From positions 38,102 to 102,101 of the forward strand of contig DATJGS010000026.1 in the NCBI GenBank assembly GCA_035494735.1: DNA of 64,000 nucleotides, given 5' to 3'. This document shows positions 8,206 to 17,057 of the stretch, piece after piece. The translations under genes and the position numbers were made by a program. The notes under the pieces are model-generated. The model had not been told where the DNA came from, did not search any database, and saw only the letters and a list, made by a program, of their open reading frames with translations. This stretch comes from DATJGS01 sp035494735 (GTDB taxonomy: Bacteria; Eisenbacteria; RBG-16-71-46). Within the stretch, counting starts at the first letter, position 1. Every line of letters begins with the position of its first letter.

Positions 8206-9219
8206 ATGACCCAGCCGCCGTCTGACGATTCGTCGCGCTTCGACGTGCGCCGCCTCGAGCCGCCCGAGGTCGTGGCGCGCTGGGACGCCTTCGTCGCGAA
8301 GTCGGGCGAGGCGAATCCCTTCGCCACGCGCGCCTGGCTGGACGGCGTCGCCGCCGCGGTGGGCGCCCGCGTCGATTACTGGGTGGCGTTGCGCGGCGAA
8401 GAGTGGGTCGGAGCCCAGGCGATCCCCTATCGCCGCGCGCTCGGGCGCACGGTGTATCGCGGACTGCCGCTGGCCGCGTACAGCAGCCCGCTGTTCCGCG
8501 CGGGCTCGGGTTCGCCGTCCTCGACCGAGAGCGAACGTCTCGACGTGGGTCGCGCGCTGGCCCGCGCGGTGAGCGGCCGTTACCGACTCGTGTCGCTGCT
8601 GCTCGTCCCCGCGGTCGACGACGTGCGCGCCTGGCAGTGGGAGGGCTGGCGCGCGCTCCCGCGCTACACGTGCACGCTCGATCTCGTCACGCCGGGGAAG
8701 CCCGCCGACTCGGTGCGCCGGCACGTGAGGAAGTGCGTGGAAGCCGGCGTCACGTTCGAGACGGCGTGGGACCTGGACACGTTCTGGAGCGTGTTCGACG
8801 AGACGCGCGAGCGCCAGGGCTTCGGCCTGAGTCTCGACAAGGACGCGTTCTTCACGCTCGCGAAGTCGCTCGCCGACGCCGGCGTCGCATGGATGGCGAC
8901 GGCGCGCAGCGCGACGCAGGAGGCGATCTCGTCGCAGATCGTGCTGTCGATCCCGGGCACGCCGACGGCGTTCATGTGGGTCGCGGGCACGCGGAAGGCG
9001 CAGCTGTCGAGCGGCGTGAGCGCGTGGCTCATGCTCGAGATCGCCGCGGAAGCCGCGCGTCGCGGCCACCGGACGTGGGACCTGTGCGGCGCCGACTACC
9101 CGAGCATCGCGCGCTTCAAGCGCGAACTCGGCGCGACGCTGAGGTCTTACTTCCAGGTCGAGGCGCCGAGGAGCGCGCTCGAACGGCTGGCCCTGACCCT
9201 GAAGCGCCGACATGCGTGA
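8206..9219 (+). CDS. FemAB/GNAT-like acyltransferase
   Basis: The 337-residue protein resembles the double-GNAT FemAB family. It starts with WDAFVAKSGEANPFATRAWLDGV (residues about 25-47), the pattern seen in FemAB-like and BioF2-type proteins. Its C-terminal part carries SGVSAWLMLEIAAEAARRGHRTWDLCGADYPSIARFKRELGA, with the Lys/Phe-Lys-x-x-x-Gly signature near residue 310. GGGAG precedes the ATG at suitable spacing. Related proteins in exopolysaccharide loci are thought to add aminoacyl or acyl groups to sugars rather than to cross-link peptidoglycan. It overlaps the flippase gene by eight bases, supporting a shared role in glycan assembly. Confidence 0.8.
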   Translation: MTQPPSDDSSRFDVRRLEPPEVVARWDAFVAKSGEANPFATRAWLDGVAAAVGARVDYWVALRGEEWVGAQAIPYRRALGRTVYRGLPLAAYSSPLFRAGSGSPSSTESERLDVGRALARAVSGRYRLVSLLLVPAVDDVRAWQWEGWRALPRYTCTLDLVTPGKPADSVRRHVRKCVEAGVTFETAWDLDTFWSVFDETRERQGFGLSLDKDAFFTLAKSLADAGVAWMATARSATQEAISSQIVLSIPGTPTAFMWVAGTRKAQLSSGVSAWLMLEIAAEAARRGHRTWDLCGADYPSIARFKRELGATLRSYFQVEAPRSALERLALTLKRRHA

Positions 9220-10657
9220 GGCGCTGAAGAAGCTCTCCGGCGAATCGCTGGTCTACGGGCTGGGGCAGGCGGGCGGGCGCGCCGTCCAGCTGCTGCTCGT
9301 GCCGATCCTGACGCGGGCGCTGACGCCGGCCGCGTACGGCGTGTCCGATCTCATCGTCGCGTATTCGCAGACCGTCGTCCTCGTGCTCGTGTTCGGCATG
9401 GACGGCGCGCTCGCGCGCTTCTTCTACCAGGAGCCGGACCGCCAGGCGCGCGTGCGCATGGTCTCGACGTCGCTGCTGTTCCGCGTCGTCACCAGCGTCG
9501 TGACCGCGCTCGCGCTCGGCCTGCTCGCGCCGATGTTCGCGGGCGCGCTCATGAGTTCGGCGGTCTACAAGAAATACGTGCTGATCGGCGCGGCCACGAT
9601 CCCGTTCACGCTGCTCGTGCTGTTCGCGAACGACGTCCTGCGCGTCACGTTCCAGCCCACGAAGTTCATCGCGCTGAACATCGCGCAGACCGTGCTGACC
9701 GGCGGCGCCGCGATTTATCTCGTGGTCGGGCGGCATCTCGGGGTGGTCGGCGTGCTGTACGGCAAGCTGATCGCCGATCTGCTGTGCGCGCTGTTCGGGC
9801 TCGTGCTGATCCGGCACACCATCCGACCCGCGTTCAGCCGCGAAGTGCTCGGGCGCATGCTGCGGCTCGGGGCACCGCTCGTGCCCTCGGGATTCGCGTA
9901 CGGCATCATCCTCGGCGTCGACCGCTTCGTGCTGCAGCGCACGCGCTCGCTGGACGAAGTGGCGGTCTACGCCGTCGCCATGAAGTTCTTCACGATCGTC
10001 ACGATGGGCGTCTCGGCGTTCCAGCTGGCGTACGGCCCGTTCGCGTTCGCGCGCGCCCGCGAGCCCGACTCGCCGCGCCTGTTCGCGCGCGTGTTCGGTC
10101 TGTATGTCGTGGCGGCCGGGTTCGCCGGGCTGTTCGTCAGCGTGTTCGCGCCCGAAGCCCTGGCGGTGCTGGTGCCGGCGCAGTATCGCGCGGCCGCGAC
10201 GCCGGCGGCCTGGCTGGCGTTCGCCGCGGTCGCGCAGGGGGCGTATTCGGTGGCGTCGATCGGCGTGGTGCTGGCGCTGCGCACGGCCTGGCTGTTCTGG
10301 AGCTCGACCGCGGCCGCGGCCGTGGCCATCGCCATGCAGTTCGCCCTGACGCCGGTGCTCGGGGCGCCCGGGGCTGCAATCGCGACGTTCATGGGTTACG
10401 CTACTTCGGCGCTCATCACGTACGGCATCGCGCAGCGTTTCCATCCGCTGCCGTTCCACGGCGGCCGGATGCTCGCGGCGCTCGCGCTCGCGCTCGGCGC
10501 CGGCCTGCTGGCCCAGCGCTACGCGCCGGCGGGGGTCTTGGGGATCGCGGTCAAGCTCGTCGCGCTGGCGGCGTACGCGGGCGCATGCATCGGCTGGCAG
10601 CTGTGGCGCGAACGCGAGCCCGCGGGCGCGGGGCCCGCGACATCGTTCGGCGCCTGA
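9212..10657 (+). CDS. Wzx-type polysaccharide flippase (MATE/MVF-like)
   Basis: The 481-residue protein is strongly hydrophobic with about 12-14 predicted membrane helices. It opens with the N-terminal pattern of polysaccharide exporters (SGESLVYGLGQAGGRAVQLL, then PILTRALTPAAYG near residues 33-45, the conserved LTRxLxPxxYG element). It would flip undecaprenyl-linked oligosaccharides from the cytoplasmic to the periplasmic side. The start lies within the last codons of the FemAB-like gene. Its position next to an AsnB amidotransferase and several glycosyltransferases is typical of Wzx/Wzy loci, although no Wzy polymerase is evident among the visible genes. Confidence 0.9.
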   Translation: MREALKKLSGESLVYGLGQAGGRAVQLLLVPILTRALTPAAYGVSDLIVAYSQTVVLVLVFGMDGALARFFYQEPDRQARVRMVSTSLLFRVVTSVVTALALGLLAPMFAGALMSSAVYKKYVLIGAATIPFTLLVLFANDVLRVTFQPTKFIALNIAQTVLTGGAAIYLVVGRHLGVVGVLYGKLIADLLCALFGLVLIRHTIRPAFSREVLGRMLRLGAPLVPSGFAYGIILGVDRFVLQRTRSLDEVAVYAVAMKFFTIVTMGVSAFQLAYGPFAFARAREPDSPRLFARVFGLYVVAAGFAGLFVSVFAPEALAVLVPAQYRAAATPAAWLAFAAVAQGAYSVASIGVVLALRTAWLFWSSTAAAAVAIAMQFALTPVLGAPGAAIATFMGYATSALITYGIAQRFHPLPFHGGRMLAALALALGAGLLAQRYAPAGVLGIAVKLVALAAYAGACIGWQLWREREPAGAGPATSFGA

Positions 10658-10684
10658 GCCGACTGGAAAGAGGATCGACTCGAC

Positions 10685-12748
10685 ATGTGCGGCATCGCCG
10701 GTGTCTACGATCGCGACGGACGCGCCGACCTGGGGCGCCTGCATCAGATGTCCCGGCTGCTCCGCCACCGCGGGCCCGACGACGAAGGCCTCGTGCTGCT
10801 CGACGCCAAGGGCGGGGGCGCGCACACACTGGGCGGCGCCGACACGCCGGCCGAGGTGTACGCGAGCCCGCTGCCGTACGCGCCCGGGCGCACCACGCCG
10901 GGACGCGAGGAGCCGGTGTTCGGCATCGGCCTCCTGCAGCGCCGGCTCGCGATCGTCGACTTGAGTCCGGCCGGGCACGGCCCGATGTGCGACACGACGC
11001 GCCGGCTGTGGATCACGTACAACGGCGAGATCTACAACTGGGTCGAGCTGAAGGCCGAGCTGGAAGCGCTCGGCGAGCGCTTCGTCAGCCAGTGCGACGT
11101 CGAGGTCGTGCTCGCGGCGTACCGACGCTGGGGCCAGGACTGCCTGCGCCGCTTCAACGGGATGTTCGCGTTCGCGCTGTGGGACGCGGATCGGCGCGAG
11201 CTGTTCTGCGCGCGCGACCGCTTCGGCGTCAAGCCGTTCGTGTACCAGTACGACGGCCGGCGCTTCGCGTTCGCGTCCGAGCCCAAGGCGCTCGCGCTGA
11301 CGCAAGCGCACCGCATCCAGCCGCGGCTCGAAGCCATCCGCGACCTCGTCGCGCTCGACTGGGTGGACCACGACACGGGCACGTTCTTCGAAGGCATCAC
11401 CCAGTTGCCGGCCGGTCACTCGCTCACGGTCGGGGAGCGCGGCTTCGCGGTGACGCGCTGGTGGTCGCTCGATCCCGAGCGGCGCGCGACGGGAATTCGC
11501 GCGGAGTGGACGCGCGAGTTCGCGCGGCTGTTCGAGGACGCGGTGCGCATCCGCATGCGCGCCGACGTGCCGGTCGGCTCGTGCCTCTCGGGCGGCCTCG
11601 ACTCGACGTCCGTGCTGACGACCGCGGCCACGTTCACGTCCGCGCCGCTCCACGCGTTCACGGTGGCCTACGACGAGGGCCCGGCCTACGACGAGCGCCC
11701 GTACATGCGCGCCGCGATCGACGCGAGCGGCGCCACGTCGCATCTCGTCGTGCCCGACGGCCGCGACTTCTGGTCGGTGTTCGACGCGCTGACCGCGCAG
11801 CAGGACGAGCCCACGGCCGGCTCGGGACTGTTCTCGCAGTGGAAGGTGATGGAACTGGCGCACGGCGCCGGGCTCAAGGTGCTGCTCGACGGACAGGGCG
11901 GCGACGAGACGCTGGCCGGCTACGCGCGCTACCTGCCGATGCGCCTGCGCGACCTGGCCGCGGCCGGCGACTTCGGCGCGTTCCTGAAGCTGTTCGGCCC
12001 GGTGAGCGACCGCCTCGGCGCGTCGCACACGCTCGCGCTCGCGTTCGAGCCGTGGATGCCGGCCGCGCTGATCGCGCCGCTGCGCCGCGCGTTCGGCCAG
12101 GGCAAGGACCGCGTGCTGACGGAGCGCCTGCGCCGGCTCGAGGCGTCGCCGCCGCCACGGCCGCCGGCGGAGTTCGGCAGCGCGCTGCGGCGCCAGCAGG
12201 CGTTCGACACGCTGCAGCGGCTGCTGCCGTCGCTGCTGCGCTACGAGGATCGCAACAGCATGGCGTTCTCGATCGAGACGCGGCTGCCGTTCCTGGACTA
12301 TCGGCTCGTCGAATTCCTGTTCTCGCTTCCCGACGACGAGCGGCTCGACGGCGCGACGAGCAAGGCGATCCTGCGCCGCGCGCTCGCCGACCGCGTGCCG
12401 CGACCGATCCTCGAGCGCCGCGACAAGATGGGTTTCGAGACGCCGACCGACGTGTGGTTGCGCGGCCGCGACGCGGCCGAGGCGCGCCGCCGCCTGACGC
12501 GTCCGGGCCCGCTGCACGACTGGGTCGACGCCGAGCGGATCGCGGCGACGCTCGACGAATTCATGGCCGGCCGCGACATCGGCCTGCAGGTATGGCGCTG
12601 GCTGTCGCTCGAGTCGTGGGCGCGGCAGTACGTGGCGCGCGACGCGCGCGTCACCGAGCGCGAGCCGGTCGTGCCGCTGCACGCCGGACAGCACCTCTCG
12701 TACGTCGAGGTCAGCGAGGCTCTCGAACGGGAAGCGGCCGCCTCCTAG
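10685..12748 (+). CDS. asnB: Asparagine synthetase-like glutamine amidotransferase
   Basis: Residue 2 is the nucleophilic cysteine (MCGIAGVYD) of class II glutamine amidotransferases. RRLAIVDLS near 85 and YNGEIYN near 112 complete the glutaminase site. The synthase domain has the pyrophosphate loop SGGLDSTSV near 303, and DGQGGDE near 403. At 687 residues it is longer than free-standing asparagine synthetases of about 550-640; part of the excess is an insertion around residues 38-70. Enzymes of this kind in surface-polysaccharide loci often amidate sugar acids or peptides instead of free aspartate, so the gene symbol describes the family only. GAGGA lies upstream of the ATG. Confidence 0.88.
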   Translation: MCGIAGVYDRDGRADLGRLHQMSRLLRHRGPDDEGLVLLDAKGGGAHTLGGADTPAEVYASPLPYAPGRTTPGREEPVFGIGLLQRRLAIVDLSPAGHGPMCDTTRRLWITYNGEIYNWVELKAELEALGERFVSQCDVEVVLAAYRRWGQDCLRRFNGMFAFALWDADRRELFCARDRFGVKPFVYQYDGRRFAFASEPKALALTQAHRIQPRLEAIRDLVALDWVDHDTGTFFEGITQLPAGHSLTVGERGFAVTRWWSLDPERRATGIRAEWTREFARLFEDAVRIRMRADVPVGSCLSGGLDSTSVLTTAATFTSAPLHAFTVAYDEGPAYDERPYMRAAIDASGATSHLVVPDGRDFWSVFDALTAQQDEPTAGSGLFSQWKVMELAHGAGLKVLLDGQGGDETLAGYARYLPMRLRDLAAAGDFGAFLKLFGPVSDRLGASHTLALAFEPWMPAALIAPLRRAFGQGKDRVLTERLRRLEASPPPRPPAEFGSALRRQQAFDTLQRLLPSLLRYEDRNSMAFSIETRLPFLDYRLVEFLFSLPDDERLDGATSKAILRRALADRVPRPILERRDKMGFETPTDVWLRGRDAAEARRRLTRPGPLHDWVDAERIAATLDEFMAGRDIGLQVWRWLSLESWARQYVARDARVTEREPVVPLHAGQHLSYVEVSEALEREAAAS

Positions 12749-13875
12749 TGGATCTCGTCGTCCTCGCCGAGGTGCGCTGGGGCTACTTCCGGACGCGGAA
12801 GCAGTTCCTGCTGTCGCGCTTCCCGAAGCACTGGCGCGTGTTCTACGCGCAGCCCCCGGCGTTCGGCGGCGACGACCCGTGGACCCCGCGCCGCGAGGGC
12901 AACGTCACGTACTTCACCGTGCCGTTCCTGAAGCCGGGCACCACGAGCGGCGCGTACAACGCGCTGGCCGGGACCCGGGCCGGGCGGGCCGCGATCGAAT
13001 GGACGGCCGAGCGCTGGCTGAAAGCCCGCCTGCGCGCGCTGTCCGTGGACCCGCGGCCGGTCGTTCTCACGTCCAACATCTACTGTGCCCGGATGCTTTC
13101 GCGGCTTCCCAGGAAGTTGCTATTGTATGACTTCAACGATCACCCCTTTCAGTTCGCCGGCGTTCCGGAGTGGGCGAGGAACTACTGGCGGGCGACCCTC
13201 GACGAGGTGGACGCGCTGTTCGTGGTGTCCGAGTTCTACCGGCGCGCGCTGAGCGCGGAAACGGACAGGCCGTTGATGCTCCTCGGCAATGGGGTGGAAG
13301 CCGCGCATTTCGAGACCGACGCGCCCGTCCCCGACGACCTGGCGCGACTGCCGCGGCCGCGCATCGGCTACGTCGGCCTGCTGTCGCACTTCCTGGACTT
13401 CGACGCGCTCGAGGCGGTGCGTCGCGCGCGGCGCGGCGGCACCCTGGTCCTCATCGGGCCGGGCAGCCCGGCCACGGACGAGAAGGTCCGCGCGTTGGCC
13501 GCCCGCGAGGGGGTGGCGGTCCTCGGACCCCGGCCGTACGCCCAGATCCCCGCCTACTTCAAGGGACTGGACGTCGGATTGATCCCTTTTCGGGCGCAGG
13601 ATCCTTTCGTGCAGGGTATCAATCCGAACAAGGTGTACCAGTACCTGGCGGCCGGACTTCCGGTCGTGACCACGCCACTGCTGGACCTCGAAGCGCGTCC
13701 GCCCGACCTGTGGTTCGCGGCCGATGCGGCGTCGATGGTCCGTGCCGTGGAAGGCGCGCTCGATGCTCCGGCCGACGTGAGCGCCCGCCGCGCGTGGGCG
13801 CGCCAGCACGACTGGAACGCGCTCGCCGCACGCATGGTCGGCGAGATCGAGGCACGCGCCGCAGCCGTGTCGTGA
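12748..13875 (+). CDS. GT-B glycosyltransferase
   Basis: The GTG at 12748 shares one base with the asnB stop (TAGTG). The 375-residue product begins DLVVLAEVRWGYFRTRKQFL, typical of a GT-B N-terminal domain. LLGNGVEAAHF near 180 is the domain hinge, and GINPNKVYQYLAAGLPVVTTP near 290-310 replaces the usual EX7E motif with the NPNKxYEYLA form. This fits the teichuronic-acid/TuaH-like branch. It probably transfers a hexose to the lipid-linked glycan made by this operon. The assignment to a GT-B enzyme is firm; the donor sugar is not known. Confidence 0.88.
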   Translation: MDLVVLAEVRWGYFRTRKQFLLSRFPKHWRVFYAQPPAFGGDDPWTPRREGNVTYFTVPFLKPGTTSGAYNALAGTRAGRAAIEWTAERWLKARLRALSVDPRPVVLTSNIYCARMLSRLPRKLLLYDFNDHPFQFAGVPEWARNYWRATLDEVDALFVVSEFYRRALSAETDRPLMLLGNGVEAAHFETDAPVPDDLARLPRPRIGYVGLLSHFLDFDALEAVRRARRGGTLVLIGPGSPATDEKVRALAAREGVAVLGPRPYAQIPAYFKGLDVGLIPFRAQDPFVQGINPNKVYQYLAAGLPVVTTPLLDLEARPPDLWFAADAASMVRAVEGALDAPADVSARRAWARQHDWNALAARMVGEIEARAAAVS

Positions 13876-13903
13876 CCCACCGAACGCATCCACCCGAGAC
13901 CTC

Positions 13904-16336
13904 ATGGCCGATCGCAAGGCAGTGAAGCGCGACGCAAGCAAGGGGCCCGCGAAGCCGGCGTTCACGCTGAGCACGGCGTGGGCGTTCGTCATCCTCACGC
14001 TGCTCGTGATCGTGTTCTTCAATCAGGTGTCGCTGGGCGGCAAGACGTTCGTGGCGCCCGACGCGACGCAGCCGGTCGGATTCGTGCGCATGGGCGAGCA
14101 GGCCCTGTATCACGACCACGTGTACCCGCTGTGGAATCCCTACGTGTTCCTGGGCATGCCGTCGTTCGGCAGCGGCGCGTACAACCCGCTGATGTATCCG
14201 CCGGACTGGCCGCTCGCCGCGATCGCGAAGGTCGTGCCGCTGCCCGACCTCACGTGGATGCTGCTGTATTTCGCGCTCGGCGCGTGCTTCTGCTACCTGC
14301 TGGCGCGCGAGTGGGGCGCGAAGCCGGAAGGCGCCCTGATCGGCGCCGCGGCGTTCGTGTTCGCGCCGAACCTGGTCGCGGTCGGCTCGCACGGCCACGG
14401 CAGCCAACTCGTGGACTCGGCGTACGTGCCGCTCATGCTGTGGCTGGCGGCGCGCTGGATGCGCCGCGGCGGCCTCGAGAATCTCGGTTGGCTCGCGCTG
14501 GCCGGCGGGTTCCAGCTGCTGCGCGGGCACGTGCAGATCTGTTTCTACACGTGGTTCGCCGTCGCGCTGTACGTCGGCGTGGACTGGCTCGCGACGTTCC
14601 GCGCGCCGGGGCAGCTCGTGCCGCGCACGCTGCGCGCGTTGGCCGTGCCGCTGGCGGCCGGGCTCGCGTTCGGGCTGGCCGGCGTCTACAACCTGCCGCT
14701 GCGCGACTACGCGCGCTATTCGATCCGCGGCGGCGGCGCGGACGGCGGCGTCGGCATGGACTACGCGACGCAATGGTCGCTCGCGCCGTACGAGCTGCCG
14801 TCGTTCGTGGTGCCGAGCTACGTGGGCTTCGGCGGCCAGACGTACTGGGGCGGCATGCCGTTCACGGATTATCCGAACGGGTATCTCGGCATGGTCGCGG
14901 TGCTGTTCGCGCTGCCCGCGTTCCTCGCCGGCGGCGTGCCGCGCGTGTTCGCGCTCGGCCTCGCGGTGCTGTCTCTGCTGATCGCGTTCGGCCACTACGG
15001 ACCCGTGTACGGCTTCCTGTATTCGCACCTGCCGTTGTTCAACAAGTTCCGAATCCCGGTGATGGTGATCGTGTTGTTCCAGGTCGCGGCCGCGATGGGC
15101 ACGGCGTGGGGATGGAGCGCGGTGCTGGACCGGGTGCCGCAAGCCGCCGGCAAGGCGGGCCGGCCTCCCGCGCTCGATCGGCTGCTGCCGGCCGCGGCGA
15201 TCGCGCTGCTCGCGCTGCTGGTGATCGGCGTGTTCGGGCAGGATCTGTGGCGCGCCGGTTACATCGCGAGCGCGCAGGCGCACCATCCCGGCTTCCCGCC
15301 CGATGCCGCGGCGGCCGACTACGCGGCGTACGTGCCCGATCTCGCGAAGGCGTGCGTGCTCGGCCTGCTCGCGCTCGGTCTGGCGTGGCTCGCGCGACGC
15401 GGCACGCTCGCCGCGGCGCCGGCCACGGCCCTCGCGCTCGCGCTCGTGCTGTTCGAGCTGTGGCCGGTCAGCGGGCGGGTGATGGAGCCAGTGATCGGCG
15501 ATGTCAGCCAGCACGGCCTCGACTACGGGCGCGACGACGTCGTCGACTTCCTGGAGAAGGCCGGGCCGCAGGGCACGTTCCGCGTGCTGCCGCTCGAGGA
15601 ATACCAGAGCAATCGCTACGCCGGGTTCGGCATCGCCACGGTCGGCGGCTACCACCCTGCGAAGCCGCGCCTCTACCAGGACTTCTTCGAATCGCACCAG
15701 CTGGACACGATGAACCTGCCGTGGCTGCGGCTCCTGAACGTGCGCTACCTCGTCGTGAGCCAGCCGATCGCGCAGCTGCCGCCGTACCTGCGCGAGGCGT
15801 TCCGCGGCGCCGGCGGCGTGGTGTACGAAAACCTGTTCGCGCTGCCGCGCGTGACCGTGCTCGGCGCGTATCGCGTGGTGACGCCGGCCAAGGCCATCTT
15901 CGATTCGGTCGGCGCCGGGCGCGCGAACTCGGCCGAGATGACGTGGCTCGATGCGGATCCGCATCTGACGCTCGGGCCCGTGACGGGCGCGAGCGCGAGC
16001 GTGGTTTCGTACCGGCTCAACGACGTCACCGTCGACGTCGACACGCCGGGCCCGGCGCTCGTGCGCATGGCCGACCTCTACTATCCCGACTGGGTCGCGA
16101 GCGTGGACGGCCACGACGCGCCGATTCTGCGCGCGGACTATCTGCTGAGGGCGGTCGCCGTGCCGGCCGGGCACCATCGGATCGCGTTCCACTTCCGATC
16201 CCCCGCGGTGCGCCGCGGATTGTTCCTGTCGCTCGCTTCGCTGCTCGTGGCGCTCTCCTGGATCGGCGCCGGGATGTGGGTGGCGCGCCGGAAGGCCGGG
16301 GGCCCGCCCGTCGCGCCGCGCCCGGAGGGCGCCTAG
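13904..16336 (+). CDS. YfhO-type polytopic membrane protein
   Basis: The 810-residue protein has about 12-13 hydrophobic helices, a long extracytoplasmic loop after residue 530, and a last helix near residues 765-785. The N-terminal part carries the features of the YfhO/GT-C-like family: HVYPLWNPYVFLGMPSFG near residues 70-85 and RGHVQICFYTWFAVALY near 205-220. YfhO proteins are thought to glycosylate teichoic-acid-like polymers from polyprenyl-phosphate sugars. The next gene encodes a polyprenyl-phosphate sugar synthase, the enzyme that would make such a donor. The C-terminal 200 residues look like a beta-rich extracytoplasmic domain. Confidence 0.88.
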   Translation: MADRKAVKRDASKGPAKPAFTLSTAWAFVILTLLVIVFFNQVSLGGKTFVAPDATQPVGFVRMGEQALYHDHVYPLWNPYVFLGMPSFGSGAYNPLMYPPDWPLAAIAKVVPLPDLTWMLLYFALGACFCYLLAREWGAKPEGALIGAAAFVFAPNLVAVGSHGHGSQLVDSAYVPLMLWLAARWMRRGGLENLGWLALAGGFQLLRGHVQICFYTWFAVALYVGVDWLATFRAPGQLVPRTLRALAVPLAAGLAFGLAGVYNLPLRDYARYSIRGGGADGGVGMDYATQWSLAPYELPSFVVPSYVGFGGQTYWGGMPFTDYPNGYLGMVAVLFALPAFLAGGVPRVFALGLAVLSLLIAFGHYGPVYGFLYSHLPLFNKFRIPVMVIVLFQVAAAMGTAWGWSAVLDRVPQAAGKAGRPPALDRLLPAAAIALLALLVIGVFGQDLWRAGYIASAQAHHPGFPPDAAAADYAAYVPDLAKACVLGLLALGLAWLARRGTLAAAPATALALALVLFELWPVSGRVMEPVIGDVSQHGLDYGRDDVVDFLEKAGPQGTFRVLPLEEYQSNRYAGFGIATVGGYHPAKPRLYQDFFESHQLDTMNLPWLRLLNVRYLVVSQPIAQLPPYLREAFRGAGGVVYENLFALPRVTVLGAYRVVTPAKAIFDSVGAGRANSAEMTWLDADPHLTLGPVTGASASVVSYRLNDVTVDVDTPGPALVRMADLYYPDWVASVDGHDAPILRADYLLRAVAVPAGHHRIAFHFRSPAVRRGLFLSLASLLVALSWIGAGMWVARRKAGGPPVAPRPEGA

Positions 16337-17052
16337 TGGACAAGCTCGTCATCATCCCGACGTACAACGAGCGCGAGAACATCGATCCGCTGCTCGACCG
16401 CCTGCTCGCGCTGCCGTACGGGCTCGACGTGCTGGTCGTCGACGACGGCTCGCCCGACGGCACCGGGGAGCGGGTGCGCCAGCGTTCGCTGGCCGATTCG
16501 CGAGTACACTTGCTGGCGCGTGCCGGCAAGATGGGGCTGGGTTCCGCGTACCGCGACGGCTTCCGCTACGCGCTGGACCACGGAGCCCAGTACATCTTCG
16601 AAATGGACGCCGACTTCTCGCACGATCCGGATTCGCTCGGCGAATTCCTGAAGGAGGCGGAGACGGCGGACGTCGTGCTCGGCTCGCGCTACCTGCACGG
16701 CGTCACGGTCGTGAACTGGCCGCTGCACCGGCTCATCCTGTCGTATTGCGCGAATCGCTACACCCGCTTCGTCACCGGCCTGCCGGTGAACGACGCGACG
16801 GGCGGCTTCAAGTGTTTCCGACGTCGCGCGCTCGAGGCCATCCGCCTCGATCGCGTGCAATCGGACGGGTACTCGTTCCAGATCGAGATGTCGTTCAAGT
16901 GCTGGAAGAAGGGCTTCACGATCCGCGAGATCCCGATCCTGTTCGTGGATCGCCGCGCCGGCGTCTCCAAGATGAATCAGAAGATCGTGTGGGAAGCGGC
17001 GTGGATGGTGTGGAAGCTGCGCCTGTTGGACCTGATCGGCCGCGTGGAGTGA
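16336..17052 (+). CDS. Polyprenol-phosphate mannosyltransferase-like GT2
   Basis: The 238-residue protein matches dolichol/polyprenol monophosphomannose synthases. It has IIPTYNERENI at residues 5-15, VVDDGSPDGTG near 34-44, MDADFSHDP near 92-100 (DAD metal site), and GSRYLHG followed by NWPLHR near 115-135. It lacks the C-terminal membrane helices found in some relatives, so it is the soluble, membrane-associated form. It would transfer a sugar from a nucleotide donor to polyprenyl phosphate, providing the donor for the YfhO/GT-C proteins here. The GTG start at 16336 shares one base with the yfhO-like stop codon. Confidence 0.92.
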   Translation: MDKLVIIPTYNERENIDPLLDRLLALPYGLDVLVVDDGSPDGTGERVRQRSLADSRVHLLARAGKMGLGSAYRDGFRYALDHGAQYIFEMDADFSHDPDSLGEFLKEAETADVVLGSRYLHGVTVVNWPLHRLILSYCANRYTRFVTGLPVNDATGGFKCFRRRALEAIRLDRVQSDGYSFQIEMSFKCWKKGFTIREIPILFVDRRAGVSKMNQKIVWEAAWMVWKLRLLDLIGRVE

Positions 17053-17057
17053 CGTGC

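Noticed and set aside
9116..12694. Long minus-strand frame opposite the flippase and asnB genes
   Set aside because: The product is low-complexity Arg/Glu/His/Gln-rich sequence without domain motifs; the plus-strand genes have conserved catalytic sites.
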